DNA of 64,000 bases from Sphingobacterium spiritivorum. GTDB lineage: Bacteria > Bacteroidota > Bacteroidia > Sphingobacteriales > Sphingobacteriaceae. Location of the stretch: positions 1 to 64,000 of the forward strand of contig NZ_CP068082.1 of assembly GCF_016724845.1 (NCBI RefSeq). The letters are read 5' to 3'. The position numbers and the translations under genes were made by a program. This document shows, piece by piece, positions 8,657-16,668 of this stretch. The notes under the pieces were generated by a model that searched no databases, had not been told where the DNA came from, and was given only the letters and a program-made list of their open reading frames with translations. Each line of letters starts with the position of its first letter. Position 1 is the first letter of the stretch.

Positions 8657-9082
8657 ATGAAAAACGCAATCAAATCCATCGCAACTGCCCTGATTCTGGT
8701 TACTTCTCTAAGTGCTTTCGCCAGTGAAAATACAAACCTGGTAAAAACTAATTCGGTAAGTACTGTCAAATCATTTCTGGAAGCAACTACATTAGGTAAC
8801 CTGAACTTTAACAATCAGCTATTCGCTAAAGATTTTGAATACTACACAGCAAGTAAACCAAATGAAAAATTCAACAAAAACCAATACACTGAATTCCTGA
8901 AAAACACCAAAGGACTGCAATACGACTGTATCACTTCATACCAGGTACTGGATGAAAACAGTGATATCTGTGTAGCAAAAGCAACTATGGCTTTTAAGAA
9001 TTTCACACGTGTAGACTACATAACCCTTACCCGCAGTCAGGATGTCTGGAAAGTGAGTAAAGTGGTAACCACATACCCCTAA
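8657..9082 (+). CDS. Secreted NTF2-like (lumazine-binding-like) protein
   Basis: This 141-residue protein has a cleavable signal peptide (about 22 residues, ending AFAS) followed by an NTF2-like cone fold. The pattern VKSFLEATTLGNLNFNNQLFAKDFEYY and the closing DYITLTRSQDVWKVSKVV match the putative lumazine-binding/NTF2-like family frequently found in Bacteroidota. No catalytic residues are evident and the role is unknown. It is a single-gene unit with a clear terminator. Confidence 0.75.
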   Translation: MKNAIKSIATALILVTSLSAFASENTNLVKTNSVSTVKSFLEATTLGNLNFNNQLFAKDFEYYTASKPNEKFNKNQYTEFLKNTKGLQYDCITSYQVLDENSDICVAKATMAFKNFTRVDYITLTRSQDVWKVSKVVTTYP

Positions 9083-9108
9083 AAACTTGGGTATTTTTGT
9101 TTCAACCT

Positions 9109-9135
9109 AAAGCCTGCGTGGAGACGCGGGCTTTT
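9109..9135 (+). terminator. Rho-independent terminator
   Basis: AAAGCCTGCGT and ACGCGGGCTTT form an 11-bp stem (one wobble pair) with a 4-base loop, followed by a T-rich stretch, 27 bases after the NTF2-like gene. Confidence 0.85.
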
Positions 9136-9220
9136 ATTGTTTACTAAGATTATTGAATTAAATAGCTGCTTTTTGAAAAGAGCAGGAATATATTTTGACT
9201 TATTGGAATAAGACTATTTT

Positions 9221-9709
9221 TTAAAAGTCTTTGTCATAGGTGCGGTTCCAATGTTTATTTCTATCCATTGGGGTAGATTTCACTTTATATTCCAGTCGAA
9301 GTCCGTTAATACGTCTTTGCTTGAGGCGTTTGTTTACTTCGTTTATATACGCTATTTCGACGATTTTGTACATTCCGTAACTTGTACCTTCAAATCCTTC
9401 GTTAGACATTTCATCGCCTACCAGTTCCAGCGTAAAGAAACAATTCAGATAATCTTTCCAAAAGAAAACTGGATTATCATGATTATGCAGATAACTGTCC
9501 TCCGAATAGCACAGTTCATCATCAACTTCAAAATAATCGGCCAACATCTGATTAGTTTGTGCGACAAAGTCTTTTGCTACGGCTTCATCCTCAAAAGGAA
9601 TAAAGGATATAATATCGCCTTCTTCCAGTATATCAAACATGGAACGGCTATTGAAGCAATGAATCATCTCAGGTAATAATTCGACCACATCATTGTACAT
9701 TTTCTTCAT
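9221..9709 (-). CDS. Hypothetical acidic protein
   Basis: This 162-residue protein has no signal peptide or membrane segment and I recognise no family. The N-terminal half is acidic (LEEGDIISFIPFEDEAVAKDF, VDDELCYSED) and the C-terminal third is basic (NKRLKQRRING). An overlapping open frame on the opposite strand (9251-9676) has the skewed aromatic composition of a shadow frame, so the minus-strand reading is preferred. It stands alone between two terminated units. Confidence 0.6.
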   Translation of the reverse strand: MKKMYNDVVELLPEMIHCFNSRSMFDILEEGDIISFIPFEDEAVAKDFVAQTNQMLADYFEVDDELCYSEDSYLHNHDNPVFFWKDYLNCFFTLELVGDEMSNEGFEGTSYGMYKIVEIAYINEVNKRLKQRRINGLRLEYKVKSTPMDRNKHWNRTYDKDF

Positions 9710-9771
9710 AATACAAACATACGAACAATATCAGGGATGCGAAACAGTGCCCTCTAACTTTAGTGGGAAAT

Positions 9772-10140
9772 TTAATTGGCCAGTTTCTCGATCGTATCGA
9801 TCAGTTCCTGCAGTTCAAAAGGTTTTTCAAGAAAAGCATCAGCCCCGCTTTCTATAGCAGAAGCTTTAATATCCTTACTTGCAGAAATCATCAAAACCGG
9901 TATTTTGGACGTTACAGGATCATTTTTTATAATTCTGCAGATGTCACGACCATCTATTCCCGCCATCCAGATATCCATAATAACCAGATCCGGACTGGAG
10001 GTAGAAGTGACCACCTGAGGGACTATCGATCCATCTAATGTGGAATCTACATTGTATCCCATCATTTCCAATAACATAGTTGTGGAATCTACAATTCCAG
10101 CATCGTCATCTGCTAATAAAATTCGTTTCACTTTTCTCAT
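9772..10140 (-). CDS. Single-domain response regulator receiver protein
   Basis: This 122-residue CheY-like receiver has an acidic pocket DDD at 11-13, phospho-acceptor D56 (VIMDIWM), a Ser/Thr switch in LMISASKD and the conserved Lys in LEKPFEL. It has no output domain. It lies 66 bases downstream of the PAS histidine kinase on the same strand and is its likely partner. The frame is open back to a TTG at 10158, but the ATG at 10140 gives the normal receiver start. A -7 box (10168-10175) upstream could give separate transcription. Confidence 0.9.
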   Translation of the reverse strand: MRKVKRILLADDDAGIVDSTTMLLEMMGYNVDSTLDGSIVPQVVTSTSSPDLVIMDIWMAGIDGRDICRIIKNDPVTSKIPVLMISASKDIKASAIESGADAFLEKPFELQELIDTIEKLAN

Positions 10141-10167
10141 AATACTAAGGCAATTCAATAACTACGC

Positions 10168-10175
10168 CAAAAGTA
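10168..10175 (-). promoter_or_regulatory. -7 element TACTTTTG (minus strand)
   Basis: CAAAAGTA on the plus strand reads TACTTTTG on the minus strand, 28 bases before the receiver gene. No -33 element at standard spacing was seen. Confidence 0.35.
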
Positions 10176-10206
10176 AAATCAAGCTTAACATTTGATTAAT
10201 ATACTA

Positions 10207-11904
10207 TTATTCAGGTCTGGCTACAGGAATAGTAAAGTGAAAAACAGAACCTGTTCCCTCCTTACTCTCGGCCCAGATCCGTCCATTGTGACGTTTGATT
10301 ATTTCGGCACACAGATATAATCCAATACCAAATCCGGATATAGTTTTGGTTTGTTTATTCTCAATGCGGTAAAATCGGGTAAACAACCGCTCCAGTTCTT
10401 CCTGCTGAATACCTATCCCTCTGTCTTGAATACTTACAAGCATATTTCCGGAATTCAATGCGCATTTCACTGTAATTTCTTTGCTCTGCGGAGCATATTT
10501 GATTGCATTACTCAGTAGATTACTGACTACCTGCCCTACTTTATCCCGATCGGCATATAATATAATGGACTGTGTGGGAACAAACTCAATATGATGTGAA
10601 CTGTGTGTGAGCAAGACATCTGATATAATCTCACTGATCATCTCGTTTATCTCGAAAGATTGTTTTTCAAGGTAAAGATTACCGTCTTCAAATCGCGAGA
10701 CATTTAAAAATCCGCTGATCATACTGTTCATTTTAGAAACCTGACTTTTGGACCGGTCCAGAATACCGGTAAGACGCTCATCTTGATGATCTTTTAATAT
10801 CATCTGTAAAATCTGCACATACCCCATGAGTGAGGTAAGCGGAGTTTTGAGTTCGTGACTCACAATCGATATAAAGTCATTTTTCAGCTGTTCCTCACTT
10901 TTCTGCTTACTGATATCCATTACGATTCCTGTAAAGAATAATCCTTCACTGCTCACATCTCCGATCAATCTTCCAACAGCCCTCAGCCAACGGATTTTCT
11001 GATCATGAAATCCTTTTACAGTATAAGACAGATCGTAACCATTTCCTTCCGCTATAGCTGTCTCAATAGATTCAGTTACCCACTCCCGGTATTCTTCTGT
11101 AACCTGATCGAGACAATCATTCAAGGACAATTGCTGTTCAGGATAGAAGCCAAATAATTCTTTCAGCCTTACTGAAGCTACTAGCTCTCTCGTTTCTACA
11201 TTTACACTCCATGTGCCGAAATTGGCAGCTTCTACAGCCAGACGCAACATCATCTCTGAATGCTCAAGCTGACGTTGAGATAGTAACAGCTCGCTATTGA
11301 TTTCTATAAGTTTCTCATTGACATCTCTGGAATACTCATTTGATTGGCTGAGTTCTATATTAACAGCACGATGTTCTCTGGATAAGCTCGTCAGCTCTTT
11401 ATTTGCTTGTTTAAGTTCTTTATTTGCCTGCTTAAATTCATTATTGACATTTTTAAGCTCTTTATTAATCTGTTCCTGTATTTTTTCCTGACTTTCAACC
11501 AGTTTCCAGGCTGCTATACGATCACTCACTTCAGTAGCTGTATGCAGAATAGCATAGGTTCTGCCAGTCTCATCTAACAGAGCACGATAAATAAAATCAA
11601 AATAATAGGTTTGAAACTGTCCGTCTCTGAACAGTTTGGCTGGTACATCCTTAGCTTCGTAAGTATTTCCGCTGTTCCACACATTTTTCAGCAGATCTAT
11701 AAAGCCTTGTTCTTTCAGGCCGGCAACGACCTCTCCCAATTCCATCCCGATTATACTTCTGTCCTTACCCCAAAACGTCAGCATACTATCATTTGCAAAC
11801 TCGATAATCAGATCTTCACTGGTATATATAGCAGTAGCATCCTTTGATAAGATCAGAATATCTAACAATTGCCTGTTCGTAAGCGAAAACGTATTGTCAA
11901 TCAT
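10207..11904 (-). CDS. PAS-domain sensor histidine kinase
   Basis: A soluble kinase of about 565 residues. Order: N-terminal PAS (about 10-120), a long heptad coiled coil with repeated KELKQANKEL units (about 145-220), a second PAS (about 220-345), HisKA with the phospho-acceptor His in SIVSHELKTPL, and HATPase_c with NLLSNAIKY, DRGIGI and FGIGLYL. No membrane segment is visible, so it senses in the cytoplasm. The open frame extends to an ATG at 11955; I prefer the ATG at 11904 because the domain begins there and the extra 17 residues look unrelated. The receiver gene follows at 9772-10140. Confidence 0.88.
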   Translation of the reverse strand: MIDNTFSLTNRQLLDILILSKDATAIYTSEDLIIEFANDSMLTFWGKDRSIIGMELGEVVAGLKEQGFIDLLKNVWNSGNTYEAKDVPAKLFRDGQFQTYYFDFIYRALLDETGRTYAILHTATEVSDRIAAWKLVESQEKIQEQINKELKNVNNEFKQANKELKQANKELTSLSREHRAVNIELSQSNEYSRDVNEKLIEINSELLLSQRQLEHSEMMLRLAVEAANFGTWSVNVETRELVASVRLKELFGFYPEQQLSLNDCLDQVTEEYREWVTESIETAIAEGNGYDLSYTVKGFHDQKIRWLRAVGRLIGDVSSEGLFFTGIVMDISKQKSEEQLKNDFISIVSHELKTPLTSLMGYVQILQMILKDHQDERLTGILDRSKSQVSKMNSMISGFLNVSRFEDGNLYLEKQSFEINEMISEIISDVLLTHSSHHIEFVPTQSIILYADRDKVGQVVSNLLSNAIKYAPQSKEITVKCALNSGNMLVSIQDRGIGIQQEELERLFTRFYRIENKQTKTISGFGIGLYLCAEIIKRHNGRIWAESKEGTGSVFHFTIPVARPE

Positions 11905-12039
11905 AGTGGTAATGAGGTAAGCGTCAGTGTTAAAGCAAACGGATAAATTCGCCATTTACCTTCCTCTAATTTACATTAATTTTGCAAATGCGGAAAGAGG
12001 TATAGATTAATTTTGCATGAGGCACTTTCTAAGCAAATA

Positions 12040-14229
12040 TTAATCTATTATTCTAGAAACCGTCTGACCCGCAAAAGGTTTTTGAGGAAGATCAAATTCT
12101 ATCCGGATTGGAGAGGATGCTCCGGGTAACTGTATACTGAGATTGAGTTTCTTATGCAGTTGTGTCGGATCTGATACAAAAATCTGATAGTGGCCATTAT
12201 CCAGTTTTTTAAGCATTAGTATAGCGGGAATATCTGACCATAATCTCAACTGACCGTCGGTAAAAGATTCATTAGCTTTATAAAATACAATCTGCCAGAT
12301 ATGTAGCCCCTTATGAAAGACAGCCTGCAGGATATCGCTGTTAGCCAGAATGAAAATATTATCCTGTAACAGATAATCTGCCATTTCTGTAGCTCCATTA
12401 ATCCCCGGCACCATTATATAAGCATAAGTTGCATTATTCGGACGTACGCCATGCGCCAGCGTCAACTGAAATACATGCTTGTCTTCGACCTTCTTATTTG
12501 CCTTCTCTCCTGTATGCCTGATTTCACTCCAATCGCTCTTTCTGTTTTCAACTGACAGGTTAATATCACCTGCCCGTGGAAACGTGTACCCAACCCTATT
12601 ATGCAGAATCCAGTTGATATGATTTACAGAATTGAAATGACTATCCATGCCAAACGGATGTATCTTATGATCCGCACATACAAAAAAATCCCTTTCATTA
12701 TATAAAGTCTGATTAAGAGTTGTATGGACAGCATAAGGTAATGTGGAACTGATACCAGCTCCCAGACACACAATCTCCTCATCAAACATAAACCAAGCTT
12801 TTTTTGCAGATGTATGCAGATCCTCACTGACCACGTAAGCCGTGGCACCATACCGCTCATCCGAAACTCCCCCTGAAAAAGCATCTGTACCTCTTCTGTC
12901 GCCCTCACCCGGAGCCTTGTTTACAGGAATCGGCAAGGTATCCGGTAAGGTTGTTCCCGGTAATTTTGTCCACTGCCAGAGCGGAAATATATTGTAATAT
13001 TCAGGTCCGTCCACCTGTAGATTTACTGTTGCTGAAGCTCCCCAAAATCCTTTTATATTTTCCTGATTCCCGATCTCCTGTGCATAGTTTCTGCCGGATA
13101 CAGCATGTATAGACAGAAAATAAGAAGGTCGGCTATGTATCGTATAATCTGTACTCCAGTAATGTTTATGCCGGGGTATCAGGCCAAAAGAAACATCTTC
13201 TTCACCACTCATTCTTTTACGTATAATCTCATACTGTTCTTTTCCTTCGGGATCAATCTTTTCCAATCGCAGCAAATCAGACAAATAGTCCCTCTGCGTA
13301 GCTCCAATACGCGAGATACCTCTCCCCAGCACATTCCAGTCTATCCATTTGCCCCGGATCACTCCGAATATGGATTCCAGAATAAACTTGCGGAACAAAA
13401 CTAACTTTTCTCCCTTCAATGCATATTCGGTCTCAGCAGTGTAACCCGCTGACTTGATAACGCTATGCATAAATTCTGTACCGTAAGCCCCATTATACAG
13501 ATATCCGTAGTGCATATCATAGGAAAGATCATACTGCATCCCCTCACCTTCTGTATATTGTATTGGTGCATATGTCTCCCGCACACCTGTTTCCAATACA
13601 GATTTATCACGCAACAATGCTCCCAGATATATCCACCCCATAGCGATCTGTGCTTTATTCGCACCGAAATTAAACTTATGCATAGGATTATTACGACCAT
13701 TGCTTGTGACGGATGTATCTTTACATATAGCTGCAATCGTACTTTTTTCAACAGATCTATCTAATGCTTTAGCTCCAAATTTCATATTGATAAGGCTCAA
13801 TGACAGAGATTGGGGACGTGTAATACCTTGCTGATACCAGTTATCACAATACGGTAATGGGTTATGATTAGTGAAGTACGCTAAACTTTTATTGACAGCT
13901 TGCCACAAACGCTTATTTCTGTAATAGCTGCTCCCCGGATGTGAATATGCTAATGTCATACTTCGTATCCGCTCCAGTACCGGCATCCAGTTTGCATTGA
14001 TCCGTTTATGATCTGTATAGTCAAACTCTTCCCACTTGCCGTTGTCATGATTGAGTGTCGCCAGATTATTCTTCACCTGCTTGTCCAGTACGTTGATATC
14101 GTTTACAGCGCTGATCTGTTCATCATGAACCCGTTGCAATATGGTCCGGAAAATATCTGCTGACTGTGCTCCGGCCTTGTAATAAAAGCAAACGGTAAAA
14201 AGTAATAAGAAAATCAGTTTAGGTTTCAT
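12040..14229 (-). CDS. Secreted polysaccharide lyase family 8 (chondroitin AC/hyaluronate-type)
   Basis: This 729-residue protein has a signal peptide (about 22 residues, ending AGAQ), an alpha/alpha-toroid catalytic domain and C-terminal beta-sandwich domains. The spacing of N191 (GANK), H240 (DMHYGYLYNG), Y249 (AYG), R303 and R307 (LGRGISR) matches the Asn/His/Tyr/Arg catalytic set of Pedobacter heparinus chondroitinase AC (N175, H225, Y234, R288, R292). It should cleave uronic-acid glycosaminoglycans by beta-elimination outside the cytoplasm. No SusC/SusD pair is nearby; it lies inside a two-component signalling block. Confidence 0.9.
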   Translation of the reverse strand: MKPKLIFLLLFTVCFYYKAGAQSADIFRTILQRVHDEQISAVNDINVLDKQVKNNLATLNHDNGKWEEFDYTDHKRINANWMPVLERIRSMTLAYSHPGSSYYRNKRLWQAVNKSLAYFTNHNPLPYCDNWYQQGITRPQSLSLSLINMKFGAKALDRSVEKSTIAAICKDTSVTSNGRNNPMHKFNFGANKAQIAMGWIYLGALLRDKSVLETGVRETYAPIQYTEGEGMQYDLSYDMHYGYLYNGAYGTEFMHSVIKSAGYTAETEYALKGEKLVLFRKFILESIFGVIRGKWIDWNVLGRGISRIGATQRDYLSDLLRLEKIDPEGKEQYEIIRKRMSGEEDVSFGLIPRHKHYWSTDYTIHSRPSYFLSIHAVSGRNYAQEIGNQENIKGFWGASATVNLQVDGPEYYNIFPLWQWTKLPGTTLPDTLPIPVNKAPGEGDRRGTDAFSGGVSDERYGATAYVVSEDLHTSAKKAWFMFDEEIVCLGAGISSTLPYAVHTTLNQTLYNERDFFVCADHKIHPFGMDSHFNSVNHINWILHNRVGYTFPRAGDINLSVENRKSDWSEIRHTGEKANKKVEDKHVFQLTLAHGVRPNNATYAYIMVPGINGATEMADYLLQDNIFILANSDILQAVFHKGLHIWQIVFYKANESFTDGQLRLWSDIPAILMLKKLDNGHYQIFVSDPTQLHKKLNLSIQLPGASSPIRIEFDLPQKPFAGQTVSRIID

Positions 14230-14354
14230 AGCGTATTATCCGGTAACGGATTTATCAGTTGCTAATGTAATTTATATATATTGGAATACAAACCAGATGC
14301 AAGAAAGATCTGCTTTGGTAACAAACTTGGTGCAAAATCCAGCTTACAAAAACG

Positions 14355-14383
14355 ACAAAAGGCAGATATTCTCTGCCTTTTGT
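14355..14383 (-). terminator. Terminator of the signalling operon
   Basis: A perfect 12-bp stem (ACAAAAGGCAGA / TCTGCCTTTTGT) with a 5-base loop, followed on the minus strand by a T-rich run, lies 63 bases after the last receiver gene. Confidence 0.85.
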
Positions 14384-14445
14384 AATTATTATCTGTACTT
14401 ACGGATATTTGAATAATCTGAAAGTGCTGCTTAAGTCTTTATGAT

Positions 14446-14823
14446 TTACTTGCTACCCGCTTCTGTCAGCACCTGTTCCACAATATTTTCCAGGTCAGCA
14501 AGATCGAATGGTTTTGCCAGATAAGCATCTGCACCAGCCGTCTCTGCGAGCACATGAATATCATTATTTGCAGAAACATAAATAACCGGGATATGATTAA
14601 AATCCGGATGCGCCTTTAGCAATTGGGTTGCCTTAATACCTCCGATATCCGGAATCCAGTTGTCCATCAAAATAACATCAGGATTTACTTCAGCAGCTTT
14701 CTCTATGATATCATGTGAAGTCTGAGAAATCTCTACTTTGTAACCTGCTTCTGCCAGAATAATGGAACATACTTCCAATATATTGATATCATCATCAAAA
14801 AGCAGTACGGTCTTGTCGTTCAT
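14446..14823 (-). CDS. Single-domain response regulator receiver protein
   Basis: This 125-residue receiver has an acidic cluster DDD at 10-12, phospho-acceptor D54 (ILMDNWIPD), a switch residue in IYVSANND and the conserved Lys in LAKPFDL. It is the last gene of the six-gene minus-strand run with CheB, CheR and the two large kinases, and ends at a strong terminator. It may be a phosphate sink or diffusible output of the hybrid kinases. Confidence 0.88.
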   Translation of the reverse strand: MNDKTVLLFDDDINILEVCSIILAEAGYKVEISQTSHDIIEKAAEVNPDVILMDNWIPDIGGIKATQLLKAHPDFNHIPVIYVSANNDIHVLAETAGADAYLAKPFDLADLENIVEQVLTEAGSK

Positions 14824-14877
14824 AAGTATGTATTGTAGTGAGGTATATGTTAATTTGTACAGTAGATGTATTGGATA

Positions 14878-15447
14878 CTAAACGCTTAATTGGTTTATAA
14901 ATACGGCTAACTCTTCAGGCCGGAGCAAATAATCAACCTGAACACGCGATACTGCCTGTCTGGGCATATAATCCACCTCTGCTGTTTGAGGATCCTGTAC
15001 AAGTATTATGCCATTATTATGCTTTATACAGCCCAATCCTTCTACTCCGTCAGCATTTGCACCCGAAAGCAGTAAAGCTACCGTATTTTCTTCAAATACT
15101 TCAGCTGCAGACTGGAAAGTAACATCTATAGAAGGTCGGGAATAATTCATTTTTTCAGAAGAATCCAGAGACACTAAAGTTTTGTTTTCAAAAAGAAGAT
15201 GATAGTCAGGAGGTACGACATAAATACATCCGTTTTCAAGAGACATCTTATCTTCCACTTCATACACTTCTACGTCCGTATAACTGGATAGCAATGCATT
15301 AAGTATAGAATCAGGGTAAGGTTTGCGATGGAGGATAATAACAATCGGAAATGAAAGACCTTTGCGGAGCCCGGGCAATACTTCCAGTATCACTTTCAGA
15401 CTTCCGGCAGATCCGCCGATCAGAAATATATCTGTTTGTTTCAACAT
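14878..15447 (-). CDS. cheB: CheB-type methylesterase domain protein (no receiver domain)
   Basis: This 189-residue protein is a CheB catalytic domain alone, with the triad S13 (GGSAGS), H40 (LHRKP) and D133 (SGANADG). Canonical CheB is about 350 residues with an N-terminal receiver, which is missing here. It sits 6 bases after cheR in a kinase operon that has no chemoreceptor, CheA or CheW. It probably acts on another methylated partner, perhaps the coiled-coil linker of the hybrid kinase; this is inference. Confidence 0.9.
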   Translation of the reverse strand: MLKQTDIFLIGGSAGSLKVILEVLPGLRKGLSFPIVIILHRKPYPDSILNALLSSYTDVEVYEVEDKMSLENGCIYVVPPDYHLLFENKTLVSLDSSEKMNYSRPSIDVTFQSAAEVFEENTVALLLSGANADGVEGLGCIKHNNGIILVQDPQTAEVDYMPRQAVSRVQVDYLLRPEELAVFINQLSV

Positions 15448-15453
15448 TTCTTT

Positions 15454-16278
15454 CTACTTACTTTTTCTCCATATTTTTTCTGCATCCAGTTGCTTATATC
15501 GACTTTCCAGAGCAGAGAAACGTAATGTCTCCTTTGATCCAAGCGCCAGGAAACCAAGACTGTCCAGGCTGTCATCAAACAACCGGAATACCTTATTTTG
15601 CAATTCCTTATCAAAATAAATCAGAACATTCCTGCAGATGACCAACTGAAACTCGTTGAAAGAGCTATCCGAAACCAGGTTGTGGGTAGAAAATATCATT
15701 TTTTCTTTTAGATCTTCATTGAATTTGACCACATCATAATTGGCCGTGTAATATGTTGAAAAATCTGATTTCCCTCCGGATAAGATATAATTTTCGGAAT
15801 ATTGTTTCATCTGACTTATGGGAAAAATCCCTTTTCTGGCCTTTTCCAGTACTCCGGGATTAATATCTGTAGCATAGAGCAATGATCGGTGATACAGATT
15901 CGCTTCCTTCAGCATAATAGCCATCGAATATACTTCTTCTCCGGTAGAACATCCTGCCAGCCAGATACGGATAAACGGATATGTTCCTAACTGTGGAAAT
16001 ACATTTTCACGCAGGGCTTTATAAAAAGAAGGATCCCGAAACATCTCCGTAACATTCACTGTGATCTCTTCAATGAAACGTTGTAAATATTCAGGGTGAT
16101 TCAGCACCCTGTACCGAAGCTCTGCAAAACTCGTAAACTTATCAATAAGACAGATGCGGTTTATTCTCCTTTTGAGAGATGCCCGGCTGTATTGCGTAAA
16201 ATCGTAACCATATAGGGCAGATACATCTGCAAGCAGCATTTCGAGCTCATCATTCTTTATAATATTCGGCTCCAACAT
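15454..16278 (-). CDS. cheR: CheR-type SAM-dependent protein glutamate methyltransferase
   Basis: This 274-residue protein has the CheR N-terminal helical domain (about 10-75), with SLKRRINR, and a SAM-binding Rossmann domain with WLAGCSTGEEVYSMA (about 106-120, the AGCSTGEE SAM loop), ITVNVTEMFRD and LVICRNVLIYFDKE. Length is normal. Its ATG directly follows the TAG stop of the upstream receiver gene, with no intervening base, which indicates translational coupling. No methyl-accepting receptor is encoded in the window. Confidence 0.93.
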   Translation of the reverse strand: MLEPNIIKNDELEMLLADVSALYGYDFTQYSRASLKRRINRICLIDKFTSFAELRYRVLNHPEYLQRFIEEITVNVTEMFRDPSFYKALRENVFPQLGTYPFIRIWLAGCSTGEEVYSMAIMLKEANLYHRSLLYATDINPGVLEKARKGIFPISQMKQYSENYILSGGKSDFSTYYTANYDVVKFNEDLKEKMIFSTHNLVSDSSFNEFQLVICRNVLIYFDKELQNKVFRLFDDSLDSLGFLALGSKETLRFSALESRYKQLDAEKIWRKSK

Positions 16279-16650
16279 CTAATTCACTTTTCCAATAACC
16301 GCCAGTAACTTATCTACATCTATAGGTTTGGAGATATAGTCCCAGGCCCCTGCTTCTATACACTTTTCCCGATCTCCGTCCATAGCCTGCGCTGTGACTG
16401 CAATAATAGGGATATGCTGACATTGTTCTGATTCACGGATGATCCTCATCGCTTCGTACCCATCCATTTCAGGCATCATCATATCCAGCAATACCACTCC
16501 TATATTCTTATTTTCTTTCAGTAATGAGATTCCTTCAGCTGCCGTCAGACTGGATATAGTACGGTATCCTTTTGACTTCAATGTCAGACTTAAGGCAAAG
16601 ATATTTCTGCTATCATCATCAATGATCAATATTAATTTGTCCTTTTCCAT
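16279..16650 (-). CDS. Single-domain response regulator receiver protein
   Basis: This 123-residue receiver has DDD at 11-13, phospho-acceptor D56 (VLLDMMMPEMDGYEAM), a switch Thr in AVTAQAMDGDREKC and Lys in YISKPID. It closely resembles the last receiver domain of the large hybrid kinase encoded just upstream (shared DMMMPEMDGYE and DREKCI...GA.DYISKP), so it looks like a copy of that domain that became separate. It is 18 bases after the hybrid kinase and abuts cheR. Confidence 0.9.
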   Translation of the reverse strand: MEKDKLILIIDDDSRNIFALSLTLKSKGYRTISSLTAAEGISLLKENKNIGVVLLDMMMPEMDGYEAMRIIRESEQCQHIPIIAVTAQAMDGDREKCIEAGAWDYISKPIDVDKLLAVIGKVN

Positions 16651-16668
16651 AATCTTATCTTGACAATA

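Noticed and set aside
9251..9676. 141-codon plus-strand frame opposite the 162-residue hypothetical gene
   Set aside because: Skewed Phe/Ile/Tyr composition of an antisense shadow; the minus-strand frame is more protein-like.
14878..16278. CheR/CheB as part of a chemotaxis pathway
   Set aside because: No receptor, CheA, CheW or motility gene in the window; the operon partners are hybrid kinases.
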